Origin: Rhizobium sp. NLR16a
GTDB taxonomy: Bacteria; Pseudomonadota; Alphaproteobacteria; Rhizobiales; Rhizobiaceae
Length of the DNA stretch: 64,000 nt
Assembly (NCBI RefSeq): GCF_017948245.1
Contig: NZ_CP072866.1
Coordinates: forward strand, 124,001-188,000
Direction of reading: 5' to 3'
A program made the translations under genes and the position numbers. The notes below the pieces were generated by a model. It saw only the letters and a program-made list of their open reading frames with translations. It searched no databases and was not told the DNA's origin. Of the stretch, positions 45,903 to 54,661 are shown piece by piece (within the stretch, counting starts at the first letter, position 1; each line of letters opens with the position of its first letter).

Positions 45903-46760
45903 TCAAAGTCCGTTCAAGACACTTTTGAGAAAATCGAGGCCGAGGCGCTCACCCTCCTTGCGCGCGGCCAAGTTCTTGCCCGGCCAGCCGTAAGCGGCAT
46001 CCTCGTGCTCGATCGACAGCGTGCCATCAAAACCGTAGCCGCGGGCCTGCCTGAGGAAACGCGGCCAGTCGAGCAGACCGAGCCCCGGCAACTTGTATTG
46101 CCACCAGCCCTTGCCGTGATAGCCGAGTGCCTGCAGGGCCTCGGCGTCGATCGCCGTATCCTTGGCGTGCAGAATGGCGATGCGGTCCTTGACCGCCTCC
46201 AGCGCCCGATAGGGATCGACGCCGATGCGGATGAGGTGCGAGGGGTCGAATTCGAGGCCGAAGCGGGGGTCCTCGATGCGGCGGAAAAGTTCCTGCCATC
46301 CCCTAGGCGTCGTTCCGATGAAATTGTCTCTAGGTCCGGGCCAGTTCTCGATCGCGAAGGTGAGGCCGCTTGCCTGCGTTTGCGCGATCAGCCCAATCGC
46401 GAAGTCGGCGAAGTCGTCATAATTGGCCTCGTCGCTTGCCGTATCGTTACGACCGGGAAAGATCACGAAGATCGGAACGCCGGCGCCGCCGATCGCTTCG
46501 GCAAATTCTGAGGTCCTTGCCCGGAGTTCCCGGCGCTTGTCGCGATCGGCATCAAGCTGATTGCCGAAAAAAGTGATCGAGGAGACGAAGAGGCCGCGGC
46601 TTCTTGCCAGCGTAACGGCATCTTCCACCCGGTCGGGCGTCTTGATGTGGCCGCCGACATCGATCTCGATCGCTTCGAACCCCGACGACGCGGCGAAATC
46701 TACCACTTCCTCCAGCGGGCGGTCATTGAATGTCGAGGTATAGAAGCCGATTTTCACCAT
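45903..46760 (-). CDS. Sugar phosphate isomerase/epimerase-like (xylose isomerase-like TIM barrel)
   Basis: A 285-residue AP-endonuclease-2 fold protein. Visible metal-site features include FEAIEIDVGGH near the N-terminus, GLTFAIENWPGPRDNFIGTT (Glu), LEFDPSHLIRIGVDPYRALE (Asp/His), AILHAKDTA and GFDGTLSIEHEDAAYG (Glu). Such enzymes isomerise or epimerise sugars, inosose or related ketoses using a divalent metal. Location between the transporter ATPase and ROK regulator, 22 bp from the ATPase gene, puts it in catabolism of the imported sugar. The exact reaction is unknown. Confidence 0.88.
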   Translation of the reverse strand: MVKIGFYTSTFNDRPLEEVVDFAASSGFEAIEIDVGGHIKTPDRVEDAVTLARSRGLFVSSITFFGNQLDADRDKRRELRARTSEFAEAIGGAGVPIFVIFPGRNDTASDEANYDDFADFAIGLIAQTQASGLTFAIENWPGPRDNFIGTTPRGWQELFRRIEDPRFGLEFDPSHLIRIGVDPYRALEAVKDRIAILHAKDTAIDAEALQALGYHGKGWWQYKLPGLGLLDWPRFLRQARGYGFDGTLSIEHEDAAYGWPGKNLAARKEGERLGLDFLKSVLNGL

Positions 46761-46801
46761 ATCCTCCGATCCTCATCAAAATCCGGGGCCTTGCGGTCGT
46801 T

Positions 46802-48040
46802 TCAACTGTTCAGCCGATCCATGAATTTCAGCGGCGAGCGCGTGCGCTGCGCCACATCGGCCGATGCGAGCATCAGGGCCGCCGCCATCGGCATGGCCGC
46901 CGCACCCATGGCCGAGGCGTCCTCGCCGATCGAGGCGCGATGCAGCGAGGGCAGGTTCGTGTCCTCGGCGTCGAGATGCTCGTGGACGTAACGCAGCAAT
47001 TCATCGACGATGCGGATCGGCAGCCGGCCGCCGACGAGCACGGCATCGGGATCGACGATCATGGCGATATGTTTGACCGCGACGGCGAGATGCGCGCTCA
47101 TTTCCTTCAGCCATTGTGAAACGAGGCGCTTGCCGCGCGCGTCGAGGGTCAGCAGATCCTGCGGCACGCTCACCTCGATCCCATGCCGGGCGAGGAAATC
47201 ATAGAGGAAGAACAGCGAGAAGATCTCCCCGAGAAGCTGGACCTTCTGCGCCTCGCCGTCGCGGCCGTCGGCAATCGGAAGCCAGCCGATCTCGCCGCTG
47301 AGGCCCATGGCGCCGCGATGGCCGTTGCCGTCGAGAACGAGGCCGCCGCCCGGGCAGGCATTGACGGCAATATAGAAGAAGCTGCTGCTTTCCGCGCCGA
47401 GGCCGTAGTTGAGCTCGGCAAGGGCAGCGGCATTAGCCTCGTTTTCTGTGAAGACGGGATGCGGCGTCAGGCTCTCCAGTGCGGCGCGCACGTCGAAATC
47501 AGTCCATTCCTGATAGGCGTCGGGCTTGCCGAGCAGCGAGATTTCGCCGAGCCAATCCGGCATGGCAAGGCCGATGCCGGCAAGGCGCGCATCGTCGATC
47601 AGTCGGCTGCGCTGGAAATGCGAGATCGCATCTGATGTCAGTTGCATGAATTCCGCCGGCAGGATGAAGCGCTTCTCGTGGTGTACGCGGGCGCGCACAT
47701 TGCCGACGGCGTCGACCGCCAGGATCGTCAGATGGTCGCGGTCGATGTTGATGCCGATGGCGTAATAGGCATCGGGATTGATTTCGAGTTCGATTGCCGG
47801 CTGGCCTCTGAGCCCATGCCGGCGGCGGGCCTCCATGATCAGGCCCTCGTCCAGCAGGCGGTCGACGATGCGGGCGATCGCTGGTTTGGTGAAGCCCGTC
47901 TGCCTGGCGATCTCGGCGCGCGAAATCGGCGCCTGGCGGTGGATGCAGCGCAGGACGACGGCCCTGTTGTGCTCGCCCGCGTCTTCGACATTGGCGCCCG
48001 TCAGATCGGGGGAGAGCCTAGCGCCGAGTGTCTGGTTCAT
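46802..48040 (-). CDS. ROK-family transcriptional regulator
   Basis: A 412-residue ROK protein with an N-terminal winged helix (QAPISRAEIARQTGFTKPAI, about 35-54) and a sugar-kinase-like C-terminal domain. The substrate-binding region reads GHRGAMGLSGEIGWLP, and the zinc CxCGxxGCxE motif of the family is not seen, so it is a regulator and probably not a kinase. It lies inside the transport operon and likely represses it until the sugar binds. A second ROK-type gene (52653-53792) ends the cluster. Confidence 0.9.
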   Translation of the reverse strand: MNQTLGARLSPDLTGANVEDAGEHNRAVVLRCIHRQAPISRAEIARQTGFTKPAIARIVDRLLDEGLIMEARRRHGLRGQPAIELEINPDAYYAIGINIDRDHLTILAVDAVGNVRARVHHEKRFILPAEFMQLTSDAISHFQRSRLIDDARLAGIGLAMPDWLGEISLLGKPDAYQEWTDFDVRAALESLTPHPVFTENEANAAALAELNYGLGAESSSFFYIAVNACPGGGLVLDGNGHRGAMGLSGEIGWLPIADGRDGEAQKVQLLGEIFSLFFLYDFLARHGIEVSVPQDLLTLDARGKRLVSQWLKEMSAHLAVAVKHIAMIVDPDAVLVGGRLPIRIVDELLRYVHEHLDAEDTNLPSLHRASIGEDASAMGAAAMPMAAALMLASADVAQRTRSPLKFMDRLNS

Positions 48041-48083
48041 GCGTTCAATCCTTCCGCGCGCGTGGAGAGTGAAGCAGACCCTC

Positions 48084-48926
48084 TCATCCCTTCACCGCGC
48101 CGCTGGTCATCGCGCCGAGGATCAGCCTCTGGAGCGACAGGAAGGCCACGATCGCCGGAACGACCGCAATCAGGCAGGCGGCTGCAAGCAGCTGGATGGA
48201 CGAGTCGGTCTGCATGCCGCGGAAGTTAAAGATTCCGACGCCGATCGGCATCAGGTCATTTTTGGTGAGCAGCAGGAAAGGCACCAGGAATTGCGACCAG
48301 CCGGCAATCACAGTGATGATGAAAACCGAGGCGATGCCCGGCGCCGACAGGGGCACGATGATGCGCCAGAAAACCGAGAAGCGATTGCAGCCATCGATCA
48401 TCGCCGCCTCGTCGAGGCTGCGCGGAATGCCGTCGACCGTACTTTTCAACAGCCAGGTCGCCAGGGGAACACCGAGCGCGATATAGACCATGACGACGGC
48501 GAAATGCGTGTCCAGCAGGCCGAGGCGGTTCATGTAGCGATAGAGCGGCACCATGATGACGAGCGGCGAGATCATCTGGAAGAGCAGCAGCCCCATCATC
48601 GAGAGGCCCTTGCCACGGAACTGGAAGCGGGAGAAAGCGTAAGCGGCGGGCAAGGCAACGATCAGCACGCCGAGCCCGCTCAGAGCCGCAAGCTTCAGGC
48701 CGTTCCAGAGATAGATCGGGAAATAGCTGTTGTTGAGAACGGTGATGAAGTTCTGAATGGTAGGGTTGTCGGGAATGTAGCGCGCCGCGCCGCGATAGAC
48801 CTCGCGCTTGTCGCGTAGCGCCATCGACAGCAGATAGGTGAGGGGGCCGGCGAAGAAGACGAACATCACCAACATGAAGAGATAGCTCATGGCATCGCCT
48901 AACCGGCTTCCGGTGCGTCCGCTCAT
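48084..48926 (-). CDS. Sugar ABC transporter permease (MalG type)
   Basis: A 280-residue six-helix permease. The first helix is LFMLVMFVFFAGPLTYLLSM (about 15-34). The EAA loop is present: KSTVDGIPRSLDEAAMIDGC with GCNRFSVFWRIIVPLSAPGI after it, which docks on the ATPase. The C-terminus AMTSGAVKG is typical. It overlaps the upstream permease gene by 4 bp, so the pair is translated together. Forms a heterodimer with the MalF-type partner in the inner membrane. Confidence 0.94.
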   Translation of the reverse strand: MSGRTGSRLGDAMSYLFMLVMFVFFAGPLTYLLSMALRDKREVYRGAARYIPDNPTIQNFITVLNNSYFPIYLWNGLKLAALSGLGVLIVALPAAYAFSRFQFRGKGLSMMGLLLFQMISPLVIMVPLYRYMNRLGLLDTHFAVVMVYIALGVPLATWLLKSTVDGIPRSLDEAAMIDGCNRFSVFWRIIVPLSAPGIASVFIITVIAGWSQFLVPFLLLTKNDLMPIGVGIFNFRGMQTDSSIQLLAAACLIAVVPAIVAFLSLQRLILGAMTSGAVKG

Positions 48927-49852
48927 TGCTCTTCCTCCTTCGGCAGGAACGACGCATAGACGAAGGCGAGCCCGAGGCTGATGATCAGCATCAGCACGGA
49001 GAGCACGCTGCCGCCGGAGAGGTCATAGTTTCGGAAGACGATATTGAAGACGTAGAGCGAGATCACTTCGGTCGCGCGCCCGGGTCCGCCGCCTGTCAGT
49101 GTGATGATCGCATCGAAGGTGTTCACCGTCTGGATGGTGATCAGGATCATGTTGACGAGGATGGCAGCGCGCAGCTGCGGCAGCGTGACGAAGAAGAACT
49201 GCTGCGAGGCGCTGGCGCCGTCGACCTCCGCCGCCTCGTAGAGCGAGGGATCGATCGATTTCAGCGCCGCATACATGACGACCATCGAAAAGGCGGTGCC
49301 GCGCCAGATGTTCGAGATCAGAGTCGACCACGGCGCCATTGCCGGGTCCGAGAGCCAGGCGACGGTCGGCATGTGCATCAGCCTCAAAATGCTGTTGAGC
49401 GCGCCGTAAGGCGCTTCGGAAAACAACATCTGCCAGATGATGCCGCCGGCAATGCCCGGCACGACCCAGGCGACAAGCGCCGTGGTCCTCAGGATCGTGG
49501 TGCCGAACAGGCCGCGCTTTTCGCCGCGAATGACGGTGACGGCGACCGCAAGCCCGAGGATCTGCTGGCCGATGACGCTGCCGCCGACGAAGATCAGCGT
49601 CGCCCAGAGAATGTCGGGCAGTTGCGGCGAGCTCAGCGCACTGGTGATCGACCCAAACGTATATTGCTGGTTCTCGCCGATCAGCGTCGCATTGGTGAAG
49701 GAAAGCCGGAAAACGTCGATGACGGGATAGAGGTAGAATATGCCGATGACGATGATCACGGGCATGATCCAGGGCAGGGGCGCACCGGCGAACCGGCGCA
49801 TGAACGTTCTGCTTTGAGGCGGGCTGTCAGCCTCGCTGGCAATTGGGCTCAT
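48923..49852 (-). CDS. Sugar ABC transporter permease (MalF type)
   Basis: A 309-residue permease starting at the ATG at 49852 (GAGAAG upstream); the frame is open 14 codons more. Helix one is PLPWIMPVIIVIGIFYLYPV (about 25-44). The EAA loop reads AALKSIDPSLYEAAEVDGAS followed by FFFVTLPQLRAAILVNMILI. It pairs with the MalG-type permease, whose gene it overlaps. A strong hairpin separates it from the binding-protein gene upstream, which would lower its expression relative to the binding protein. Confidence 0.94.
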   Translation of the reverse strand: MSPIASEADSPPQSRTFMRRFAGAPLPWIMPVIIVIGIFYLYPVIDVFRLSFTNATLIGENQQYTFGSITSALSSPQLPDILWATLIFVGGSVIGQQILGLAVAVTVIRGEKRGLFGTTILRTTALVAWVVPGIAGGIIWQMLFSEAPYGALNSILRLMHMPTVAWLSDPAMAPWSTLISNIWRGTAFSMVVMYAALKSIDPSLYEAAEVDGASASQQFFFVTLPQLRAAILVNMILITIQTVNTFDAIITLTGGGPGRATEVISLYVFNIVFRNYDLSGGSVLSVLMLIISLGLAFVYASFLPKEEEQ

Positions 49853-49880
49853 TGGCTTCTCTGTCCGGGTTTGGCACTGT

Positions 49881-49909
49881 CGACGGCGCCTCAAGTCCAG
49901 GCGCCGTCG
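49881..49909 (-). terminator. Intercistronic hairpin between binding protein and permease genes
   Basis: A perfect 11-bp stem (CGACGGCGCCT with its complement) and 7-base loop sit in the 84-bp gap. With no T-run it is more likely an attenuating or 3'-protecting hairpin, giving the usual excess of binding protein over permease. Confidence 0.65.
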
Positions 49910-49936
49910 CGGTCGGAAGCGTGGAAACGCCCGGGA

Positions 49937-51235
49937 TCAGAGACGCTTGTAAGCCTCCATCGCCGCGCTAAATGCGGCATCCAGGGCCTCTTCCGGTTTC
50001 TTCGTCCCCGACAGCACGTCTCCCATCATGATCTGGATCTGGTTGGAGATCTCGGGATAGATCGGCACGCCGGGCCGGGCTTGGCCATCGACCAGCGCAT
50101 TGGCGAAGGTCTTGTTGGCTTCCGTCGAGAAGACCTCATACTTGTCGAAGAGCGACTTGCGCGTCGGCAGCTGCTGCTGCAGCGCGTTTGCAGGACCCAT
50201 ATAGACGTCGCGCGCCAGGTTGGCGCACATTTCGATCTTCTCCTTGTCCTTGCTGAAGGAGGCGACCGTCCAGCCGCCGGTGCCCGTCGACTTCTGGTCG
50301 GCCGTGGGGCCCGGGATCGGCGAGAAGGTCCAGTTCTTGAATTCCTCTTCGTCGAGCGTCGTCTTCAGCTGTGCATATTGCCAGTTGCCGCCGATGAAGA
50401 GCGCCGTCGTCGCGGCAGCCGCCGCAGCGTTCATATCGTCGTAATTGGCGATCGTCGTAACGCGCTTCGGCGCCGCACCGGAATCGACGAGATCCTTGAA
50501 GTAGTTCAGCGCCTTCAGGAATTTCTCCTTGTTCTCGCCTTCGCCGAAGATTGGCTTGCCCGAGTCGTCGACGAGTTTGCCGCCGAGCGCCCAGTAATTG
50601 GCGAGCCAGTCGAAGGTCGTGCCTTCCCAGCGCCCGCCGTTGAAGAGCACGCCTTCCATGCCCTCCTTGGTGGAGGCAAGGGCGGCCTTCTTCAGTTCGT
50701 CCCAGGTCTTCGGCGCATCTGCGACCACAGACTTGTTGCGGTAGAGAACGCGCAGGTCCGTATCCCACCACCAGGCACGGATGGTCTTGTCCTTGTCGGT
50801 GATGCCGCTGCGGATGAAGGGGAAGAGATCGTCCACTTCTTCCTTGGAGAAATAGGGTGTGAAATCGGCCAGCACGTGATTGACCATGAACTGCGAGAGC
50901 ACGAAGGAGTCGACGGCCGCACAATCCGGCGCGTTGCCGGCCTTGGCCTGCTCCAGCATCTTGGCCTGTTCAGTGCCGATGTCGGAGGACATGAATTGCA
51001 TCTGCAATTTCCAGTCCGGATGCTTCTTGATGAAATCGACGAAGAGCTTCTGATAGCCCTCGGCAATGGCGGGATCGGAATTGTTCGGGCTGTCGTTCGT
51101 CAGGCGGACGACGAGCGTTTTCGGCGCATCGGCAAGGCCGATCCGGTCTTTGGTGGCAAGTTCCTGGGCAAAAATGGTGGATGCTGAAAATAAGACAGTG
51201 CTCAGCGCCAATGCGCTGACGGTCGCGCTCTTCAT
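49937..51235 (-). CDS. Sugar ABC transporter substrate-binding protein
   Basis: A 432-residue protein starting at the ATG at 51235 (GGGAGGAGA upstream), which gives a clean signal peptide MKSATVSALALSTVLFSAST ending near IFAQE; the frame is open 20 codons more. It belongs to extracellular solute-binding family 1. GNAPDCAAVDSFVLSQFMVN, RAWWWDTDLRVLYRN and GTGGWTVASFSKDKEK are in the normal order. Aromatic WWW suggests a stacked sugar ligand. First gene of the transport operon and divergent from the Gfo/Idh/MocA dehydrogenase gene. Confidence 0.94.
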   Translation of the reverse strand: MKSATVSALALSTVLFSASTIFAQELATKDRIGLADAPKTLVVRLTNDSPNNSDPAIAEGYQKLFVDFIKKHPDWKLQMQFMSSDIGTEQAKMLEQAKAGNAPDCAAVDSFVLSQFMVNHVLADFTPYFSKEEVDDLFPFIRSGITDKDKTIRAWWWDTDLRVLYRNKSVVADAPKTWDELKKAALASTKEGMEGVLFNGGRWEGTTFDWLANYWALGGKLVDDSGKPIFGEGENKEKFLKALNYFKDLVDSGAAPKRVTTIANYDDMNAAAAAATTALFIGGNWQYAQLKTTLDEEEFKNWTFSPIPGPTADQKSTGTGGWTVASFSKDKEKIEMCANLARDVYMGPANALQQQLPTRKSLFDKYEVFSTEANKTFANALVDGQARPGVPIYPEISNQIQIMMGDVLSGTKKPEEALDAAFSAAMEAYKRL

Positions 51236-51577
51236 GATGGGTCTCCTCCCCATTTTGAACGAATACAGCCTGGCGGTCGGTTGACCTCTCCTCAATTCCG
51301 TGCTGCATTAATTAGATTAAGTTACTTTGATTTGATGTCAAGCCAGAGCTTGGGAGGATGAGATGCTGGCGAGATTCAACAGCAGCTAGCGCACGCTGCG
51401 GTTTTCGGAAGGGATGCACGCCAAAATAAGTTGCCGACAGCGCCTTAGGGAAATCAGGCGCATCCAACCCGCAATTTTCCTGAGGAAAAGGCCGATCGAT
51501 CGCGGATGGCCGCGATGGTGTCAGTTCGTGCTCCGGGCCGCAGCGGCAGCCGGAAACTGAAGTCCATGGAGGAGAAG
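51236..51577. other. Divergent promoter region of the sugar operon
   Basis: The 342 bp between the binding-protein and dehydrogenase genes hold an A+T-rich patch at about 51308-51342 (ATTAATTAGATTAAGTTAC), unusual for the surrounding DNA and suitable for ROK regulator binding. No gene or RNA was seen. GGAGG at its right end is the dehydrogenase ribosome site. Confidence 0.45.
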
Positions 51578-52624
51578 ATGCGTTTACTCATTCTCGGAAC
51601 CGGCGGCATGGCCAACCAGCACGCCGCGCGTTTCAAGGCGATCGAAGGCGTCAGCGTCGTTGGCGGCGTCGATGTCGTCCCGGAGCGGCTCGCGGCCTTT
51701 TGCACCGAACATGGCATCGCCAATCATTTCATCTCGCTGGAGGATGCGCTCGCGTGGGGCGAGTTCGATGCGGTGGCGAACGTCACGCCCGATCGTATCC
51801 ACCACCCGACGACGCTTCAGGCGATCGCCGCCGGCAAACATGTCTTCTGCGAAAAGCCGCTCGCCACCGATGCCGTCAAGGCGATGGAAATGACCGAGGC
51901 GATCGAGCGGGCCGGCAAGGTCGGCATGGTCAACCTCACTTATCGCAATTCGCCGGCGCTGCAGAAGGGCCGGCAGATGGTGCTTGCCGGCGAGATCGGC
52001 GCCGTGCGCCATGTCGAGGCGTCGCATCTGCAAAGCTGGCTGGTCGGCCGCCACTGGGGCGATTGGAAGAGCGAAAGCAAATGGCTCTGGCGGCTGAGCA
52101 AGAAACACGGCTCGAACGGCGCGCTTGGCGATATCGGCATTCACATCGTCGATTTCGCCTCTTATGGCTCCGGCCTCGACGTCGCCCACGTCTTTGCGCG
52201 GCTGAAGACTTTCGACAAGGCGCCGGATCACAGGATCGGCGAATACGATCTCGACGCCAATGACAGCTTCACGATGAATGTCGATTTCACCAATGGCGCG
52301 ATCGGCACGATCCAGGCGACACGCACGGCAGCCGGCCAGATGGATCAGCTGCGCCTTAGGGTCTATGGTGAAACCGGCTCGGTCGAGATGATCTACGACA
52401 CCGGTAAATCGACGCTGCGCGCCTGCCTTGGCGAAGATGTGCATACCGCGACGTGGCGCGATGTGCCTTTCGATCCTGTGGAGACGAACTACCAACGTTT
52501 CGTCCAGGCCGTGCGGGCGGGCAAGACCCAGGAACCCTCCTTCCGGCGCGCCGCCAACATCCAGAAGGTGCTCGACACGGCGCTCGCCTCCGATCTCAGC
52601 CATACCGATGAGGCGCTCGGCTGA
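51578..52624 (+). CDS. Gfo/Idh/MocA-family oxidoreductase
   Basis: A 348-residue dehydrogenase; the ATG at 51578 directly follows GGAGGAG. The Rossmann motif is LLILGTGGMANQHAARF (about 3-19) and the active-site Lys lies in KHVFCEKPLATDAVKAMEMT (EKP motif). NGALGDIGIHIVDFASYGSG supplies the conserved Asp-x-x-x-His. It oxidises a sugar or cyclitol using NAD(P) in the cytoplasm. Divergent from the transport operon, so probably acting on the imported compound with the isomerase at 45903. Confidence 0.92.
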   Translation: MRLLILGTGGMANQHAARFKAIEGVSVVGGVDVVPERLAAFCTEHGIANHFISLEDALAWGEFDAVANVTPDRIHHPTTLQAIAAGKHVFCEKPLATDAVKAMEMTEAIERAGKVGMVNLTYRNSPALQKGRQMVLAGEIGAVRHVEASHLQSWLVGRHWGDWKSESKWLWRLSKKHGSNGALGDIGIHIVDFASYGSGLDVAHVFARLKTFDKAPDHRIGEYDLDANDSFTMNVDFTNGAIGTIQATRTAAGQMDQLRLRVYGETGSVEMIYDTGKSTLRACLGEDVHTATWRDVPFDPVETNYQRFVQAVRAGKTQEPSFRRAANIQKVLDTALASDLSHTDEALG

Positions 52625-52652
52625 GCCCGCCGAATTATGTTGCACGGTCGGC

Positions 52653-53792
52653 TTAGGCCGAAGCTGGCGGCAGCAGAAGCGTGTTGAGGAAGGGCAGGAG
52701 GGCTGCACCGAGTGCCACGCCGCCACCGCTGAAGCTTGCCGGCCGCATCGGCGAAATCCATGGCGTCAGCAGCGGCCTGGTCGAGGTGTCGCGCCGCTCG
52801 ACGGAAAGCTGATGGATCAGCGCCTCGATCACCCCCTGCGGTAGGTCGCCGCCGATCATGACGACGCTCGGGGCGATGAAGCCGGCCATGGCGATGATCG
52901 GGTCGAGCAGATGGCCGGCGGCCTCGCGTATCCATTGCGACAGCGACGACGAGGAGAACTCCTCGCCCCTGAGCAGGCGCGCGAAGTCCTCGTCTCCGAT
53001 GCGCGAGCGCAGGGAATCGAAACCGACGACGGTATTGAGCTGGACATTGTCGGGCCCGGTCAGCATTTCGCCGATGCTGCCCGCCCGCCCATGCACGCCG
53101 GAATAGGGTATGCCTCGGATGAGGAAACCCGCCTGAACGTCATCGTCGATGATGATCATCGCGAGCCCGCCCTCCGGCATGGCGCTGCCGATCGTGCGCT
53201 CGGCAAGCAGGCTCGCCGTGCATTCGTTTTCGACGTAGGTGCGTGCGATCGTCGACATCGCGGCAAGCTGCTCGCTGCGGGCATCGTTCCAATCGTTGGC
53301 GGCGATCCCGAGCCCGACGATCGGCAATGTCGCATGCCGATCGGCCATGTCCCGGACCGCCGCGTGTACCGCGCCAACCCCGTCTTCCGGCTCCACGTCG
53401 AAATAGACCCGGTCATGCACTTGGCCGCTCAAATCGATCAGCACGATCTCGCCGCGCGTCCGTCGAAGCTTGACGCCGATCGAAAACGCGCCCTCCGGCC
53501 GCAGCGCGAATTCCGTGGCCGTCGCCACGCCGCCGAGCCCGGTGCGCCGGTTCGATGTCACGAGCTTCTCGTCGGCAAGCCGCCGCAATATATTGGTGAT
53601 GCCAGGCCCGGTCAGCCCGCTATGCCGCCCAAGCTCGGTGCGCGTCAGTGGCCCGTGCCGGCGGATTGCTTCTAGGATGACGCGGATATTCCGGTCGGCG
53701 ATCTCACCCGATCTCAAGCCCACCGTTTTGGCGCGGGGAGCGCCCAACTCTTGAGTGTGAAGCCGACGCGGCCCCGACCGAAGATACCGCAT
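52653..53792 (-). CDS. ROK-family transcriptional regulator, degenerate kinase domain
   Basis: A 379-residue protein from the ATG at 53792; a GTG at 53831 is also in frame. The winged helix is GPLTRTELGRHSGLTGPGIT (about 47-66). The ROK domain has lost kinase features: the DxGxT phosphate loop region is SIGVKLRRTRGEIVLID, and HGRAGSIGEMLTGP replaces the zinc/substrate motif, so only sensing remains likely. It is convergent with the dehydrogenase gene, ending 28 bp from it, and probably co-regulates this sugar cluster. Confidence 0.85.
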   Translation of the reverse strand: MRYLRSGPRRLHTQELGAPRAKTVGLRSGEIADRNIRVILEAIRRHGPLTRTELGRHSGLTGPGITNILRRLADEKLVTSNRRTGLGGVATATEFALRPEGAFSIGVKLRRTRGEIVLIDLSGQVHDRVYFDVEPEDGVGAVHAAVRDMADRHATLPIVGLGIAANDWNDARSEQLAAMSTIARTYVENECTASLLAERTIGSAMPEGGLAMIIIDDDVQAGFLIRGIPYSGVHGRAGSIGEMLTGPDNVQLNTVVGFDSLRSRIGDEDFARLLRGEEFSSSSLSQWIREAAGHLLDPIIAMAGFIAPSVVMIGGDLPQGVIEALIHQLSVERRDTSTRPLLTPWISPMRPASFSGGGVALGAALLPFLNTLLLPPASA

Positions 53793-53925
53793 GACCGTCT
53801 TTCTTGAGAGCACTTCGACGGTGTGTATCACGCTTATCGGTGTTCGTAACGATTTTCCAACGAAGTGCTCCGGCTTTCGAGAACCGCAACGGCGTGCCGA
53901 TCATCCTCGCTGCGTCTTCTATACG
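53793..53925. other. Intergenic region before the ROK gene
   Basis: Short promoter region of the ROK-type regulator at its left, followed rightwards by a small lipoprotein-like gene. Nothing else was recognised. Confidence 0.3.
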
Positions 53926-54114
53926 TTAATAGCTGCAAGGACGATCGTTGCCGAAACCGTCGCGACAAGCCGGCCTGAGTGCGAAGTCAGCGCTGGAGTA
54001 TCCAACCGATCCGGTCTGCGCCGGGTCGGTAGAGGTCGTCGTGCAGGACGACGCCGACATGGCAACGGCGATGAGCGCTGCCATCGCTGCCGGCAATTTC
54101 CACATCCGGAGCAT
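53926..54114 (-). CDS. Small lipoprotein, unknown
   Basis: A 62-residue frame with GGGAGGGTTGAGGG directly before its ATG at 54114. The N-terminus is a short basic segment and hydrophobic core (KLPAAMAALIAVAM), then SASSC, an acceptable lipobox, giving a lipidated cysteine near residue 24. The mature tail has two more cysteines (RPACRDGFGNDRPCSY), possibly a disulfide. Short envelope lipoproteins like this are common and uncharacterised in rhizobia. No operon partner is evident. Confidence 0.5.
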   Translation of the reverse strand: MLRMWKLPAAMAALIAVAMSASSCTTTSTDPAQTGSVGYSSADFALRPACRDGFGNDRPCSY

Positions 54115-54320
54115 CCCTCAACCCTCCCTTCGCCGCCAACAGGCAGCGTCTTCAGTGTGGTTGCCAAAGCAGATAGGTCGATGCTGCGATCAGGAAACTG
54201 TCATCATCGATCAAGATTGCGTTATCCTTGCGGCTGATGGTCGCCTACTTAGAAAGGGAGTTTTTTCGAAGGGCTCGGAGGCTGGAGAGAGCTCCGGCCG
54301 GCTCGTTAAGGAGAAACGAC

Positions 54321-54640
54321 ATGGCACGGGCGTTGAGAAGATCACGCTCAGTGTTGGATGTGATATCGCTTTCGATAAACTTGTCTTGGACGATCAGAAC
54401 GTGCGTCGGATGAAGGCAGGCGGCTCGATCCAAAATCTCTCGGAGGACATAGCACGCCGCGGATTGCTGACCAGCCTGAATGTTCGCCCGCGGATGTCTT
54501 TTCCATGCTATGATGGGCCTGCAAAGCTCAAGTTCGACGTCTGGAATATGGCAGAGGCCGAACGCTACTTTGCCCCGGCGAAGGGAGTTTGCGCCCAGCA
54601 GGGCTCGCCCCCCGAAGCGCTGGGTGTGCTGCCTTTTTGA
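54321..54640 (+). pseudogene. ParB-like N-terminal domain remnant
   Basis: A good ribosome site (AAGGAGAAACGAC) precedes the ATG at 54321, but the ParB-like sequence is one frame away: EKITLSVGCDIAFDKLVLDD, then NVRRMKAGGSIQNLSEDIAR and RGLLTSLNVRP, ending near 54490. It matches the start of the large plasmid-borne ParB/RepB/Spo0J-like proteins of rhizobia (about 600-700 residues), and the rest of the protein is missing; the following residues to 54640 are unrelated. A 1-base deletion after the start plus a large truncation have inactivated it. Confidence 0.65.
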
Positions 54641-54661
54641 TCGATCGGGAGGAGGTTGTTC

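Noticed and set aside
48926..51187. A 753-codon + strand frame opposite the sugar transporter genes
   Set aside because: It crosses two real minus-strand genes and their hairpin, and reads as low-complexity Asp/Arg/Gly sequence typical of shadows.
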